From NCBI GenBank assembly GCA_023412495.1, contig JAEYNP010000097.1, forward strand, positions 62,001-126,000: DNA of 64,000 nt, given 5' to 3'. Shown in pieces: positions 9,467 to 17,951 of the stretch (position 1 is its first letter; every line of letters starts with the position of its first letter). A program made the position numbers and the translations under genes. The DNA is from Pseudomonadota bacterium (lineage in GTDB: Bacteria > Desulfobacterota > Desulfobulbia > Desulfobulbales > Desulfocapsaceae). The notes under the pieces were generated by a model, which worked only from the letters and a program-made list of their open reading frames with translations, did no database searches and was not told the origin of the DNA.

Positions 9467-9496
9467 GGAGAGGGCGAAAATATTTTCGCCCTCTCC
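9467..9496 (+). terminator. 30-bp perfect palindrome downstream of the PspA-like/membrane-protein pair
   Basis: The 15-base half GGAGAGGGCGAAAAT is followed directly by its exact reverse complement. It begins 7 bases after the stop at 9459. There is no T run afterwards, so it may act as a terminator only with help, or protect the mRNA 3' end. The rest of the 442-base gap (to 9901) contains a promoter candidate at 9643-9671 and nothing else that I can support. Confidence 0.55.
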
Positions 9497-9642
9497 CATT
9501 ACAATCTTCCTCCAGACCAATCGGCCCAAGCTTCACGGACAACTCCAGGCCTTCCGACGATCTGCCGGCTAAACAATCGGGTTGCCTCCGATTCAAAAAA
9601 CATGAGCGCCTGGCACAGCCTCTCCCCCGCATCATGCAGGTC

Positions 9643-9671
9643 TTGCCAAACTCCACGCTGTGGCATAGAAT
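9643..9671 (+). promoter_or_regulatory. Sigma-70-type promoter candidate upstream of MotA/ExbB-like gene
   Basis: TTGCCA (9643-9648) and TAGAAT (9666-9671) are separated by 17 bases; each hexamer differs from consensus at one position. An inverted repeat GAATGC / GCATTC (9673-9678 and 9689-9694) lies over the expected start site and encloses a second TATAAT at 9680-9685. The coding start at 9902 would leave a leader of more than 200 bases. Confidence 0.45.
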
Positions 9672-9901
9672 GGAATGCATATAATTAGGCATTCTTCCGG
9701 GGAAAAAAGAAGATACAAACCCTCCGGCGCCAGAGGGAGAACCAGCTGTTGAAGATATTCCTCGGCGAATCTCTTGAGTTAGGCTCCGGGCTGATCGTCC
9801 GGAGGATAAATTGCTCCACTTTCCCCCCTGGCGCACACCTGAAAAAGGCTGAATCTGATTAAGCAACTCCGGCCTCTTTTGCTGCAATATGGAAAAATCA
9901 C

Positions 9902-10783
9902 ATGAGTAAACCTCGTTATTATCTCGTCATGATGTTCTTCTACCTGAGCATCGTCGCCCTGGTCTGCGCCCTGCTGTACAAGCCCCTGCGGGGGGCCTTC
10001 ATGGCCAACTGGGGATTCAACCTGGTCATCATCGGGGCCCTGGTCATCGGCATCCTGCTCAATTTCCGCCGGGTGGTGGTGCTGGAGGCGGAGATCAACT
10101 GGATCACCATCTTCCGCAGCGGCACTTCGGGCCTTTCGGTGGCGGAAAGTCCTGATCTGCTGAAGCCCCTGGCCAAGCATCTGGAAGGCCTGCACCGGGA
10201 CCGGTTCAGCCTGTCGGCCCTGTCGCTTCGGACGGTGCTTGAGGGGATCCGGGGCCGGCTGGACGAGTCGCGTGAGATCTCGCGCTACATCATCAGCCTG
10301 CTGGTCTTTCTCGGCCTGCTTGGCACCTTCTGGGGACTGCTCGGCACCATTGGCGCAGTGAGCGGGATCATCGGCGGCCTCGACATGCGCGAGCAAGATT
10401 ACACCATGATGTTCCAGGCACTGAAGACCGGGCTGCAGGAGCCGCTGAAGGGGATGGGCACGGCCTTCAGCTCGTCGCTCTTCGGCCTCGGTGGTTCATT
10501 GGTCCTCGGCTTTCTCGACATCCAGGCCAACCACGCCCAGAACAGGTTCTTCAATGAGCTGGAGGAATGGCTCTCCGGGGTGACCCAACTGGTGAACAGA
10601 ACGGCCGGCGGCGCCACTCTGGAGGAAGTCGAATCCCTGCCCCAGCCGGAAGCCGGCGGGGTGGAGATGGCCGCACTGGTCCGGGAACTGCAGCTGACCA
10701 ACCGCAACATGGAGGCCATGCTCGCAAAGGACGGGATGGGATCGGAAAGCGTTGCCGGCAGCGGATCTGCGGCCGGCAGGTAG
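9902..10783 (+). CDS. MotA/TolQ/ExbB-family proton-channel subunit
   Basis: A 293-residue inner-membrane protein. Two hydrophobic helices lie at residues ~5-27 and ~36-56. A cytoplasmic stretch follows, then the family hallmark LGLLGTFWGLLGTIGAVSGIIGG near residues 137-160 and a fourth helix in GMGTAFSSSLFGLGGSLVLGF. Relatives form pentamers around a dimer of the MotB/TolR/ExbD/OmpA-type partner and pass protons to drive rotation or force transfer. The partner is encoded 9 bases downstream. Unlike ZorA of the Zorya defence system it has no long C-terminal helical tail, and unlike ExbB/TolQ it has no ExbD/TolR neighbour. Energised process unknown. Confidence 0.85.
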   Translation: MSKPRYYLVMMFFYLSIVALVCALLYKPLRGAFMANWGFNLVIIGALVIGILLNFRRVVVLEAEINWITIFRSGTSGLSVAESPDLLKPLAKHLEGLHRDRFSLSALSLRTVLEGIRGRLDESREISRYIISLLVFLGLLGTFWGLLGTIGAVSGIIGGLDMREQDYTMMFQALKTGLQEPLKGMGTAFSSSLFGLGGSLVLGFLDIQANHAQNRFFNELEEWLSGVTQLVNRTAGGATLEEVESLPQPEAGGVEMAALVRELQLTNRNMEAMLAKDGMGSESVAGSGSAAGR

Positions 10784-10792
10784 GGAGGTCGC

Positions 10793-12070
10793 ATGGCAAC
10801 GGGTTCACGGTACTCACAGCAGTCGCCGAGCATCTGGCCGGGCTATGTCGACGTCCTCTCGGCCCTGCTCATGGTGGTCATCTTCGTCCTCCTGATTTTT
10901 ACCTTCTCCCAGTTCATCCTGAGCCGCATCCTCACCAGCCAGAGCAGCGAGTTGGAAGGCCTCCACAAACGCATCGCGGAAATCTCGCAGCTCCTGGGCC
11001 TCGAGCGGGAAACCACGGCGGCGATGACCGAGAAGATCACCGTGCTTTCCGCCCAGGTCGAGACCCTCACCATCGAGCGCGCCGACCTGCAGGACGAGGT
11101 GGAAGAGCTGGGCCGGAAGAACCTGGCCGACCGGGAGACGATCGAGGTCAATCTACGGACCATCGCCAGCCTTCAGCAGGATATCCAGGCGCTGCAGACC
11201 CTGCGCCGGGAGCTGGAGGACAGGATCGGCAAGGCCGCCGCCGCGCTCGCGACCGAGCAACAGCTGACCGCCTCGCTCCGGGACCGCAGCAAGGCCCTGG
11301 AAGCGCAGTTGGCCGGGGAAGCCGAGAAGAGTCTCTTGGCGCAGAAGGACATCGAACAGCGCGATATCCGCATCCAGGCCCTCTCCGCCCTGGTCGGCGA
11401 GCAGCAGGAGGCCCTCGACAACCAGCGGACGCTGACTGCCGACGCCCGGGCCGAGGTCGCCCTGCTCAACCAAAAGATCAACGAGCTGCAGAGCCAGCTC
11501 CTGGAAATCGGCCGGGCTCTGGGCGCCTCGGAGAGTGGGCGCAAAGAGCAGCAGGTTCAGATCGAGGACCTCGGCAGGCGGCTCAACATCGAACTGGCAA
11601 GGAAAGTCAACGAGCTGGAACAGTACCGCTCCGAATTCTTCGGCCGCCTGCGGGGGATCGTCGGCGATAATCCCATGGTCCGCATCGAGGGGGATCGTTT
11701 TCTCCTCCAGGCGGAATTGCTTTTTCCTTCCGGCTCCGCCGAACTGAGCGAGCGCGGCAAGCAGGAGCTGGAGGAGTTCGCCGGGGTGCTGGGCCGCCTC
11801 GTTCCCGCCATCCCCGAGGATCTCAACTGGATCCTCCAGGTGGACGGGCACACCGACCGGATACCCATAAACACCCCGGCCTTCGCCTCCAACTGGGAGC
11901 TGTCCGCGGCCCGTGCCCTCTCGGTCGTCCGCTTCCTGGCCGGGCATGGCATTCCGGAGAAGCGGATGGCCGCCGCCGGCTTCGGCCAGTTTCATCCCAT
12001 CGACCCGGGCAATTCGCCCGAGGCCTTCAGCAAGAACAGGCGGATCGAAATGAAGCTGACCTCGCGCTGA
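10793..12070 (+). CDS. MotB-like stator protein: one TM helix, long coiled coil, OmpA domain
   Basis: A 425-residue protein. A short N-terminus precedes a single membrane helix, YVDVLSALLMVVIFVLLIF near residues 20-38; its aspartate sits where MotB, TolR and ExbD carry the proton-binding Asp. Residues ~45-285 form an almost unbroken coiled coil. Residues ~300-425 are an OmpA-like peptidoglycan-binding domain with LLFPSGSAELSERGKQEL, VDGHTDRIPIN and a C-terminal NRRIEMKL segment. AGGGAGG lies 4 bases before the ATG. It follows the MotA/ExbB-like gene after 9 bases, so the pair should make one proton-driven, cell-wall-anchored complex. The coil is far longer than the plug/linker of MotB. Related pairs annotated as ExbB plus peptidoglycan-binding protein occur in other Proteobacteria, with no defined role that I know of. 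Confidence 0.85.
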   Translation: MATGSRYSQQSPSIWPGYVDVLSALLMVVIFVLLIFTFSQFILSRILTSQSSELEGLHKRIAEISQLLGLERETTAAMTEKITVLSAQVETLTIERADLQDEVEELGRKNLADRETIEVNLRTIASLQQDIQALQTLRRELEDRIGKAAAALATEQQLTASLRDRSKALEAQLAGEAEKSLLAQKDIEQRDIRIQALSALVGEQQEALDNQRTLTADARAEVALLNQKINELQSQLLEIGRALGASESGRKEQQVQIEDLGRRLNIELARKVNELEQYRSEFFGRLRGIVGDNPMVRIEGDRFLLQAELLFPSGSAELSERGKQELEEFAGVLGRLVPAIPEDLNWILQVDGHTDRIPINTPAFASNWELSAARALSVVRFLAGHGIPEKRMAAAGFGQFHPIDPGNSPEAFSKNRRIEMKLTSR

Positions 12071-12077
12071 AAGTTCC

Positions 12078-12137
12078 TTACGCCACCTTGAACTTGCCGA
12101 CCAGGCTGTTGATCTGCCAGCCAGTTCGGCGAGTTCG
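12078..12137 (-). pseudogene. Remnant of a methyl-accepting chemotaxis protein C-terminus
   Basis: Read on the minus strand, 12078-12116 encodes QINSLVGKFKVA followed by a stop. That closely resembles the conserved C-terminal end of MCP chemoreceptors (…LQSLVGxFKV). Just upstream, in a frame shifted by one base, the codons read ELAEL, as expected for the preceding heptad. No longer MCP reading frame continues beyond. This seems to be the last piece of a deleted chemoreceptor gene. The rest of the 313-base gap 12071-12383 shows nothing else. Confidence 0.45.
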
Positions 12138-12383
12138 CCGATTCAGAAATGGCTTAAACCTTGTGGGACGCGGCTTGAGGAAGGACCGCCATGCCAGTGG
12201 CAAAGATGCCGCGAGCGTGTTTTCCAACCAAATCACAGATTGTCGCGGCTCTTCTGACTGCCACCATATTTCTATTGGTGGAGTTTCGTTTTTAGCCTTG
12301 CTCTCAACAGTCGTATGAGTTAGGTTTTTGGCTCATGAGAAATCTGTCGTTCGATCTGCAGTCTCAAGACACGAGTCGGCGTT

Positions 12384-15300
12384 ATGAATACGACAATATC
12401 CCATGTAGCCAAGATAGCACCCATATCAATCGGGCAGACACTCCGGCGCGAGCGTCTCTTCGATTTGCTGGAGCCGGATTCCCGAACCAGGGCCTTGTGG
12501 ATTTCCGGACCGGGTGGAGCCGGCAAGACCACCCTCGTCGCCGATTTCCTCGAATCGAAAAAAATTCCCAGTCTGTGGTACCAGGTGGACTCGCTGGATG
12601 GGGATCCGGCCACCTTTTTCTATTATTTCGGCAGGGCAGCCGAGCCTCTGCTGGTGGAGGAACACCGTCCGCCTCTGCTGACCCGGGAATATCTGCCCCA
12701 GATCGATATCTTCATCCTCCATTATTTCGAGATCCTCTTCCAGCGGCTGCGCCCCGGCAGCTGGCTGGTCTTCGATAATTTCCAGGACGCGCCGGCGGGT
12801 TCGCCACTGCCGCGGATTCTCCACGCCGCCATAAAACAGCTGCCGGAGCATATCACCGTGGCCATCCTCAGTCGGAGCGATCCGCCGCCAAACATGGCCA
12901 GATTCCTTGCTAACCGGACTATGAAGCACATCGGCTGGAACCAGCTGGCCTTTACCGGCGAGGAATTCATTTCCTTCCTGGATTTCTCAGGCAGCAAAGT
13001 CGAGACCCCCGATGCCGAGAGGCTGCACCTGCTGACCAAGGGATGGATTGCCGGCGTCATCCTCTGGCTGCTCCACTACTCCGGCGAGGGAATCCCCGAT
13101 GCGGTTTCGGCGGAATGGACGCCGGAGAATATCTTCGACTACTTCGCCAGCGAGATCCTGGAAAAATCCTCGGAGGAGGTCCGGCAGTTTCTCCTGCAGA
13201 CGACCTTGATGCCGAACATGACGGTGGAGATGGCGGGGGAGTTGACCGGCATGCCGGCCGCAGAGATTCTGGAAAGCCTGCATCGCAAGAATTTTTTTGT
13301 GGAAAAGCACCGGGGACGGCTGGTAAGCTACCAGTACCACCCGCTCTTTCGCCGGTTCCTCTCCCTGCAGGCAATCCGCTTCTACGATCCGTCAAGCCTG
13401 CAGTCGCTGCGCTGCCGCGCCGCGAAGATTCTCGAACAGCACAACATGGTCGAGGAATCGTTCAAATTGTACCGTCAGGTCGACGCTTTCGGTCCGATGC
13501 AGGACCTCATCCTATCGCAGGCCCAGACCCTGATCGATCAAGGCCGGTATACCGTCCTTTCCGCCTGGATCGACGCCCTGCCGGAAGAACAAACGGCGAA
13601 CCATCCCTGGCTCCTTCTTTGGAAGGGAATCGCCATGGTGCCCTACAACCCCAGGGGGAGTGTCAGGCTGGCAACCCAGGCTTACCATAAATTTGCCAGG
13701 GATCGCGATATCTCCGGACAGGTCCTCAGCTGGTCGACAGTGGTGGACATCCTCACCATGATGCGCAGCGGCTTTTCCCAACTCGACGGCTGGATAGAAG
13801 AGGGAGGCCGCCTGGGAGACCTGTTGACGGACTCCGACGAGGCCATCGGCCTGAACAGCAGGTTCGCCGCCGCTATGCTCATGGCCCTGCTGCTGCGCAA
13901 TCAAGGCCATCCGGAAATGGAAAAGTGGCAGACACGCTGCGAAAAGCTCTTCTTCCGCTGCCGCGATGAGCAGATCGCCATTGCCCTGATCAAAAACCTG
14001 TTCTGGTCCTATTATTGGCTCGGCCAACTGCACAAAGCCCTGAGCATGGAGAGCGAGCTGAAGAATCTGCGTGACTCGGGGACGCTGCCGCCGCTCGGCC
14101 GGATCATCGTGGGAGCTCTGCTTGCCCTGGCCGGCATCATGCGCGGCGATCACCAGGAATGCCGCCGGCTGGTGCAGGAATCTCTCGAACTCGCCGACAA
14201 AACGGGCATTCACGTCTTCGACTTCCTGATTGTGTCCTTCTCGGTCTACAGCGGCCTCGGCCAAGGTGAACTGGACACGGTACAACCGCTGCTGGCGAAA
14301 CTTGAAGGTTCCCTGTCTAGTTATGCCATCTGGGACAAGGGCCAATTCCACTATCTCAAGGCGTGGAGCGCCATGCTGGAGGGCGACCTGCCCCAGGCCG
14401 AAGAGCACCTGAAATATGCCATCAGCCTGGAGAAGGCCTGCGGCAATCCCTTGACGATCGCCCTTTGCAAGATCCTCCGTTCCCAGCTCTTCCTGGAACT
14501 CGGTTGCCCGGACAAGGCGGAGGCGGTGCTCGTCAACACGCTCATCGAACCCCGTCTCGGCCACAACAGGATTCTGCCCTTTCTGGTGGCGCTCGCCCAG
14601 GCCGATTGCGCATGCTCGAAGCAGCGGGAAGACCAGGCAAGGACTTTTTGCGCCAAAGCTTTTGAAGCCGCAAGAAAGGAGGGCCTGTGGATTCCCTTCG
14701 GCCTCTGCAACAAGAGACTCGGTGTTCTCTGCAATTGGGCGCTCCACGCGGGAATTGAAGAGAAGACGGTAGCGGAAATGATCAGGCGGTGGCGACTCAC
14801 ACCGGCAAAGGACATTGGTGCCAGGAATCAGCCATGGCCGATCCGTATTTCCGTATTAGGCCGCTTTACCATCCATTGCCAGGGAAAACCTCTCACCCTC
14901 TCCGCAAAGGCACCGAGAAAACCGCTGGAACTGCTCTCCCTGCTCATCTGTGCCGGTAGCAACGGGATTTCGCGGGAGGCGGCGGCGGACAGACTGTGGC
15001 CGGATTCTGACGGCGACCGGGCCATCCGCGCCCTCAACACCACTGTCCATCGACTGCGCCGGCTACTGGGCCAGGACGAAGCAGTGACGCATCAGGGCGG
15101 CCATCTGATATTGAATCCGGAACGGTGCTGGGTTGACAGCTGGCGGTTTCAATCGCTTGCCCAGCGCCTCAAGGAAAATACGGAAGCGGAGAAAGCCGAA
15201 AGATGTCGAACCGAGGCTTTGGCCTTGTATCAGGGGGAATATGCCATCGGCTATGGTCTGAGTGCGACAGTGGGATATTCCGATCAACTCCACAATCAAT

Positions 15301-15563
15301 GGCTCAACATCGTCGCAGCAGCCCTGCCGGACTCGTCCGCCAAAGGCTTCGCCGACGATGCCGGGAGGGCTGTCCGCCAAGCCCTGGCGGTGGATGAAGC
15401 AGCCGTCAGGGTTCTGCAAAAGCTGGTCGGCTCGTACCGTAAAACCGGGGAAACAGCCAAGGCTCAACATATTCTGCAACAATGTCGCAATCTACTGATG
15501 GAACAGAGAATGGCGGTGGGGCCCAAGACCAAGGTTTTTCTCGATTCGGTGCAGAAGCCGTAA
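12384..15563 (+). CDS. MalT-like ATPase transcription regulator with C-terminal SARP/BTAD domain
   Basis: A 1,059-residue regulator. The N-terminal STAND-type NTPase has a Walker A loop SGPGGAGKTTLVADF near residue 42 and a Walker B-like SWLVFDNF near residue 130. A winged-helix part (…LVSYQYHPLFRRFLS…) and a long region of TPR-like helical repeats, residues ~340-800, follow as in MalT/LAL proteins. Instead of a C-terminal LuxR helix-turn-helix, residues ~825-1055 carry an OmpR-type winged helix (ISVLGRFTIHCQGKPL, RKPLELLSLLICAG, TTVHRLRRLLG) plus bacterial transcriptional activator (BTAD) helices, the SARP arrangement. Such proteins switch on binding of ATP and a small-molecule inducer. No obvious target operon is adjacent: downstream genes run on the opposite strand. 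Inducer unknown. Confidence 0.85.
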   Translation: MNTTISHVAKIAPISIGQTLRRERLFDLLEPDSRTRALWISGPGGAGKTTLVADFLESKKIPSLWYQVDSLDGDPATFFYYFGRAAEPLLVEEHRPPLLTREYLPQIDIFILHYFEILFQRLRPGSWLVFDNFQDAPAGSPLPRILHAAIKQLPEHITVAILSRSDPPPNMARFLANRTMKHIGWNQLAFTGEEFISFLDFSGSKVETPDAERLHLLTKGWIAGVILWLLHYSGEGIPDAVSAEWTPENIFDYFASEILEKSSEEVRQFLLQTTLMPNMTVEMAGELTGMPAAEILESLHRKNFFVEKHRGRLVSYQYHPLFRRFLSLQAIRFYDPSSLQSLRCRAAKILEQHNMVEESFKLYRQVDAFGPMQDLILSQAQTLIDQGRYTVLSAWIDALPEEQTANHPWLLLWKGIAMVPYNPRGSVRLATQAYHKFARDRDISGQVLSWSTVVDILTMMRSGFSQLDGWIEEGGRLGDLLTDSDEAIGLNSRFAAAMLMALLLRNQGHPEMEKWQTRCEKLFFRCRDEQIAIALIKNLFWSYYWLGQLHKALSMESELKNLRDSGTLPPLGRIIVGALLALAGIMRGDHQECRRLVQESLELADKTGIHVFDFLIVSFSVYSGLGQGELDTVQPLLAKLEGSLSSYAIWDKGQFHYLKAWSAMLEGDLPQAEEHLKYAISLEKACGNPLTIALCKILRSQLFLELGCPDKAEAVLVNTLIEPRLGHNRILPFLVALAQADCACSKQREDQARTFCAKAFEAARKEGLWIPFGLCNKRLGVLCNWALHAGIEEKTVAEMIRRWRLTPAKDIGARNQPWPIRISVLGRFTIHCQGKPLTLSAKAPRKPLELLSLLICAGSNGISREAAADRLWPDSDGDRAIRALNTTVHRLRRLLGQDEAVTHQGGHLILNPERCWVDSWRFQSLAQRLKENTEAEKAERCRTEALALYQGEYAIGYGLSATVGYSDQLHNQWLNIVAAALPDSSAKGFADDAGRAVRQALAVDEAAVRVLQKLVGSYRKTGETAKAQHILQQCRNLLMEQRMAVGPKTKVFLDSVQKP

Positions 15564-15631
15564 ACCAAGAAAATCCTTCAGTGTGGGTTGGTGGGAGTCT
15601 TGAGACTACCCTACCTGTCATCGGTAATGCG

Positions 15632-15664
15632 GCGGCCGAGACGCCGAATCGACACATCGGCCGC
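15632..15664 (+). terminator. Hairpin between convergent genes
   Basis: GCGGCCGA (15632-15639) pairs perfectly with TCGGCCGC (15657-15664) over a 17-base loop. It lies between the stop of the MalT/SARP regulator (15563) and the stop of the small membrane protein on the other strand (15673). There is no T run. Confidence 0.4.
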
Positions 15665-15672
15665 AGATGGTA

Positions 15673-15843
15673 TTAACGGGCACCTAGAATTGCCTTCTCA
15701 GTCACCGAACCTTGCACTCCGATGACATTTTTGAGACCTTTCCACACAGACCAGCCTGCCAGCATTCCCAGGGGCAAAACAATGTGCATCAATACCGGCA
15801 GGAAAAGTACGAATACAATGAACTCCGATACATGGTACAACAT
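15673..15843 (-). CDS. Small membrane protein, 56 residues, unknown function
   Basis: Residues ~7-33 form one or two hydrophobic helices (VSEFIVFVLFLPVLMHIVLPL…GMLAGW); the C-terminal third is soluble. AGGAGG lies 5 bases before the ATG at 15843, which is why I reject the longer open frame that runs to 16062. It lies 44 bases downstream of the DUF4242 gene on the same strand, so the two are probably co-transcribed. I do not recognise the family. Confidence 0.65.
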   Translation of the reverse strand: MLYHVSEFIVFVLFLPVLMHIVLPLGMLAGWSVWKGLKNVIGVQGSVTEKAILGAR

Positions 15844-15887
15844 GGCATCCTCCTCTTGGTAATTCTCTGCAGCGAGTGCAGAATTTC

Positions 15888-16181
15888 TTATTGCTGCCCG
15901 ATCTTCTGCCATTCGGCAGTGACAGGATCGATCACTGCTTGAATCAGGGAAATGCGGGAAATTGGGAAACCGCCCTTTAGCGCATGCTCCCGAATGACAT
16001 CCTCGTTGGCCGCGATATATTCGCAGTAAATCTTGTCCTCGGCGATATAGCTCTGGACCCACTGGATTTTCTGCCCTATTCCCCGAATTACGTCGTTGGA
16101 TTTCCGGGAAATGTCGTGAAGCTCTCGCGCAGAAAACATACTTGCTCCGGACACTTCCCGTTCAATGATGAATTTCGGCAT
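15888..16181 (-). CDS. DUF4242 family protein
   Basis: A 97-residue protein beginning MPKFIIEREVSGAS, with IQWVQSYIAEDKIYCEYIAANEDVIREHA in the middle and VIDPVTAE near the end. This is the recurring pattern of DUF4242 proteins, which are predicted to form a ferredoxin-like fold; the domain has been described as nickel-binding in annotation systems, without a settled function. GGGGGAGG lies 4 bases before the ATG at 16181 and fixes the start; a longer open frame to 16259 has no such signal. It is followed by the 56-residue membrane protein. Confidence 0.75.
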   Translation of the reverse strand: MPKFIIEREVSGASMFSARELHDISRKSNDVIRGIGQKIQWVQSYIAEDKIYCEYIAANEDVIREHALKGGFPISRISLIQAVIDPVTAEWQKIGQQ

Positions 16182-16563
16182 GTTACCTCCCCCTTGTTTC
16201 AACATGACTTTCTGGTGGCTTGGACACCCCGCCATATTTCCTTTTCCTGCCTCTATCATATCAGCCCATCGGTTACAGATGGATTACCGATGGATTACAG
16301 ATGCGAAAAAAATGAAAAAATCGGCATTTGAATTGATTGAAAAATATAAACAACAGCGTGGGAAATATTCTGCAATGACAGATTGGAAAGGGGCAACGGC
16401 GCGGCCTGACTGTCTTGAGGAAAGGGAGATGTCGCGTCTATTCCTGGCAAAAGGATCAGGACACGTTGGGGTACGGGTGAGCCAATTAAAACTTGTATGT
16501 CCCGCTGACGAAATTAACGTATTGATGGTGCAATGCGCTTAAATCCCAGAAGATTACATCTCT
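16182..16563. promoter_or_regulatory. Intergenic region with three 11-bp direct repeats
   Basis: Three head-to-tail copies of an 11-base unit lie at 16273-16283 (TTACAGATGGA), 16284-16294 (TTACCGATGGA) and 16295-16305 (TTACAGATGCG). The period is about one helical turn, so the copies face the same side of DNA, as in multi-site activator or repressor operators. They lie between the divergently transcribed DUF4242 gene and the HAD phosphatase gene, about 90 bases upstream of the DUF4242 start. A possible 76-codon frame from 16311 has no ribosome-binding site and an unremarkable composition, so I do not call it. Confidence 0.45.
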
Positions 16564-17238
16564 ATGAGATACCACGCCCTGGCATGCGATTACGATGGAA
16601 CCCTCGCCACCCAAGGAAGAGTGGAGCAGGAGTGCCTTGAAGCGCTCGAGCGGTTGAGGGCCTCGGGACGGAAGCTGATCTTGGTGACCGGGAGGGAGAT
16701 TCCCGACCTCCTCTCGGTATTTCAGGGAGTCTCCCTCTTCGACCGCGTCGTCGCCGAGAACGGCGGAGTCCTGTACCATCCCGAGACGCGGGAGGAGCGG
16801 CCTCTCTGCGCGCCGCCGCCGGCGGAGTTCGTCGATCTATTGAAGAACCGCGGCATCAATCATTCCGTGGGGCGGGTGATAGTGGCCACTCGGGAGCCGA
16901 ACCAGTTTCCCGTCATCCAGGCTATCCAGGATCTGGGACTGGAGTTGCACGTCATCCTCAACAAGGGAGCCGTCATGGTGCTTCCCTCGGGAATCAACAA
17001 GGCTACGGGGCTCCGCGCCGCCCTGGACGAACTGGGGCTTTCACCCCATAACGTGATCGGGGCAGGCGATGCCGAAAACGATCATGCCTTTCTCGATCTC
17101 TGCGAGTTCTCGGTGGCCGTCGCCAACGCCCTCCCCTCCCTAAAAAAGCATGCTAACTACGTCACCCGAGGCGAACGCGGCGCCGGTATCACCGAGCTTA
17201 TAGGGGTAATCCTCGCAGGGGATCTCCAGGATCATTAG
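16564..17238 (+). CDS. HAD-superfamily phosphatase, subfamily IIB (Cof-like)
   Basis: A 224-residue HAD hydrolase. Motif I is CDYDGTLA at residues 8-15, motif II lies in ILVTGRE, the ENGGVLY loop is typical of the IIB (Cof/sucrose-phosphatase/MPGP) cap class, the lysine is in INKATGLRAAL, and motif IV is GAGDAENDHAFL. It should be a cytoplasmic magnesium-dependent phosphatase acting on a sugar phosphate or similar small molecule. It stands alone between a divergent small-gene pair and a convergent two-component system. Substrate cannot be deduced. Confidence 0.82.
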   Translation: MRYHALACDYDGTLATQGRVEQECLEALERLRASGRKLILVTGREIPDLLSVFQGVSLFDRVVAENGGVLYHPETREERPLCAPPPAEFVDLLKNRGINHSVGRVIVATREPNQFPVIQAIQDLGLELHVILNKGAVMVLPSGINKATGLRAALDELGLSPHNVIGAGDAENDHAFLDLCEFSVAVANALPSLKKHANYVTRGERGAGITELIGVILAGDLQDH

Positions 17239-17285
17239 CCGAAGGCCCTGATCTGTTGCTCAGAAAAAGAGATGGGAAGGGAGAA

Positions 17286-17951
17286 TTACAGCAAGATCTT
17301 GTCCGACCAGTGCACCGCAAACTTCACCAGGCCGGTGAAGTGCTTGAGTTTCAGCTTCTCCTTGAGGTTTTCCCGGTAGGTGCCGATGGTCTTGATGCTG
17401 AGGTGGAGGCGGTCGGCGATCTCCTTGGTGGAGTAGCCCTCGCCGATCAGGCGGAGGACTTCGAGTTCGCGGTTGGTGAGAATATCGAGCGGGGATTTTG
17501 AGTCGGCGCCCTGGGGGTTCATGAGCCGCTTGAAGACCTTTTCCTTGACCGTCTGGCTGGCGTAGATGTCGCCCTGCAGCACGTGGCGGATGGCCTCGAC
17601 CACCTTGGGGATGGCCTCCTGCTTCATGATATAGCCGAAGGCCCCGGCCATCAGGGCACGCTCGGCGTAGAGCGACTCGTCGTACATCGACAGGACCAGC
17701 ATGGGCAGCCCCTCGTACTCCTTCTTGATCTCCTGGACCAAGTCGAGACCGTTGCCGTCCTTCAGGGAAATGTCGATGATGACCAGGTCGGGTTTCAGCT
17801 CTGCGATGGCCGGGCAGGCCTTCTTCAAGGAGTCGACGGAACCGCAGACCGTCAGGTCAGGCTCCTTGTTGATCAGCTCGCTCATGCCGAGGCAGAAGAT
17901 GGGGTGATCGTCGATGATGAGCACCCTGTGTTTATCACGTCCCGCCATCAT
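17286..17951 (-). CDS. NarL/FixJ-family response regulator
   Basis: A 221-residue two-domain regulator. The receiver domain (residues ~8-125) shows the acidic pair in LIIDDHPIF, the phosphorylated aspartate in LVIIDISLKDG near residue 58, and the lysine in GYIMKQEA. The C-terminal LuxR-type DNA-binding domain has LTNRELEVLRLIGEGYSTKE followed by IADRLHLSIKTIGTYREN. The start ATG overlaps the stop of the upstream kinase by 4 bases, so the two form a cognate pair. GGGAGG lies 4 bases upstream of the first ATG of an ATG-ATG pair. Targets are unknown. Confidence 0.93.
   Translation of the reverse strand: MMAGRDKHRVLIIDDHPIFCLGMSELINKEPDLTVCGSVDSLKKACPAIAELKPDLVIIDISLKDGNGLDLVQEIKKEYEGLPMLVLSMYDESLYAERALMAGAFGYIMKQEAIPKVVEAIRHVLQGDIYASQTVKEKVFKRLMNPQGADSKSPLDILTNRELEVLRLIGEGYSTKEIADRLHLSIKTIGTYRENLKEKLKLKHFTGLVKFAVHWSDKILL

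Noticed and set aside
9902..12070. Zorya defence system (ZorA/ZorB)
   Set aside because: The channel subunit lacks the long cytoplasmic tail of ZorA and there are no ZorC, ZorD or ZorE genes or other defence genes nearby.
16311..16542. 76-codon plus-strand small gene (MKKSAFELIEKYKQQ…)
   Set aside because: No ribosome-binding site, no recognisable motif, and it lies in an AT-rich regulatory stretch between divergent genes.
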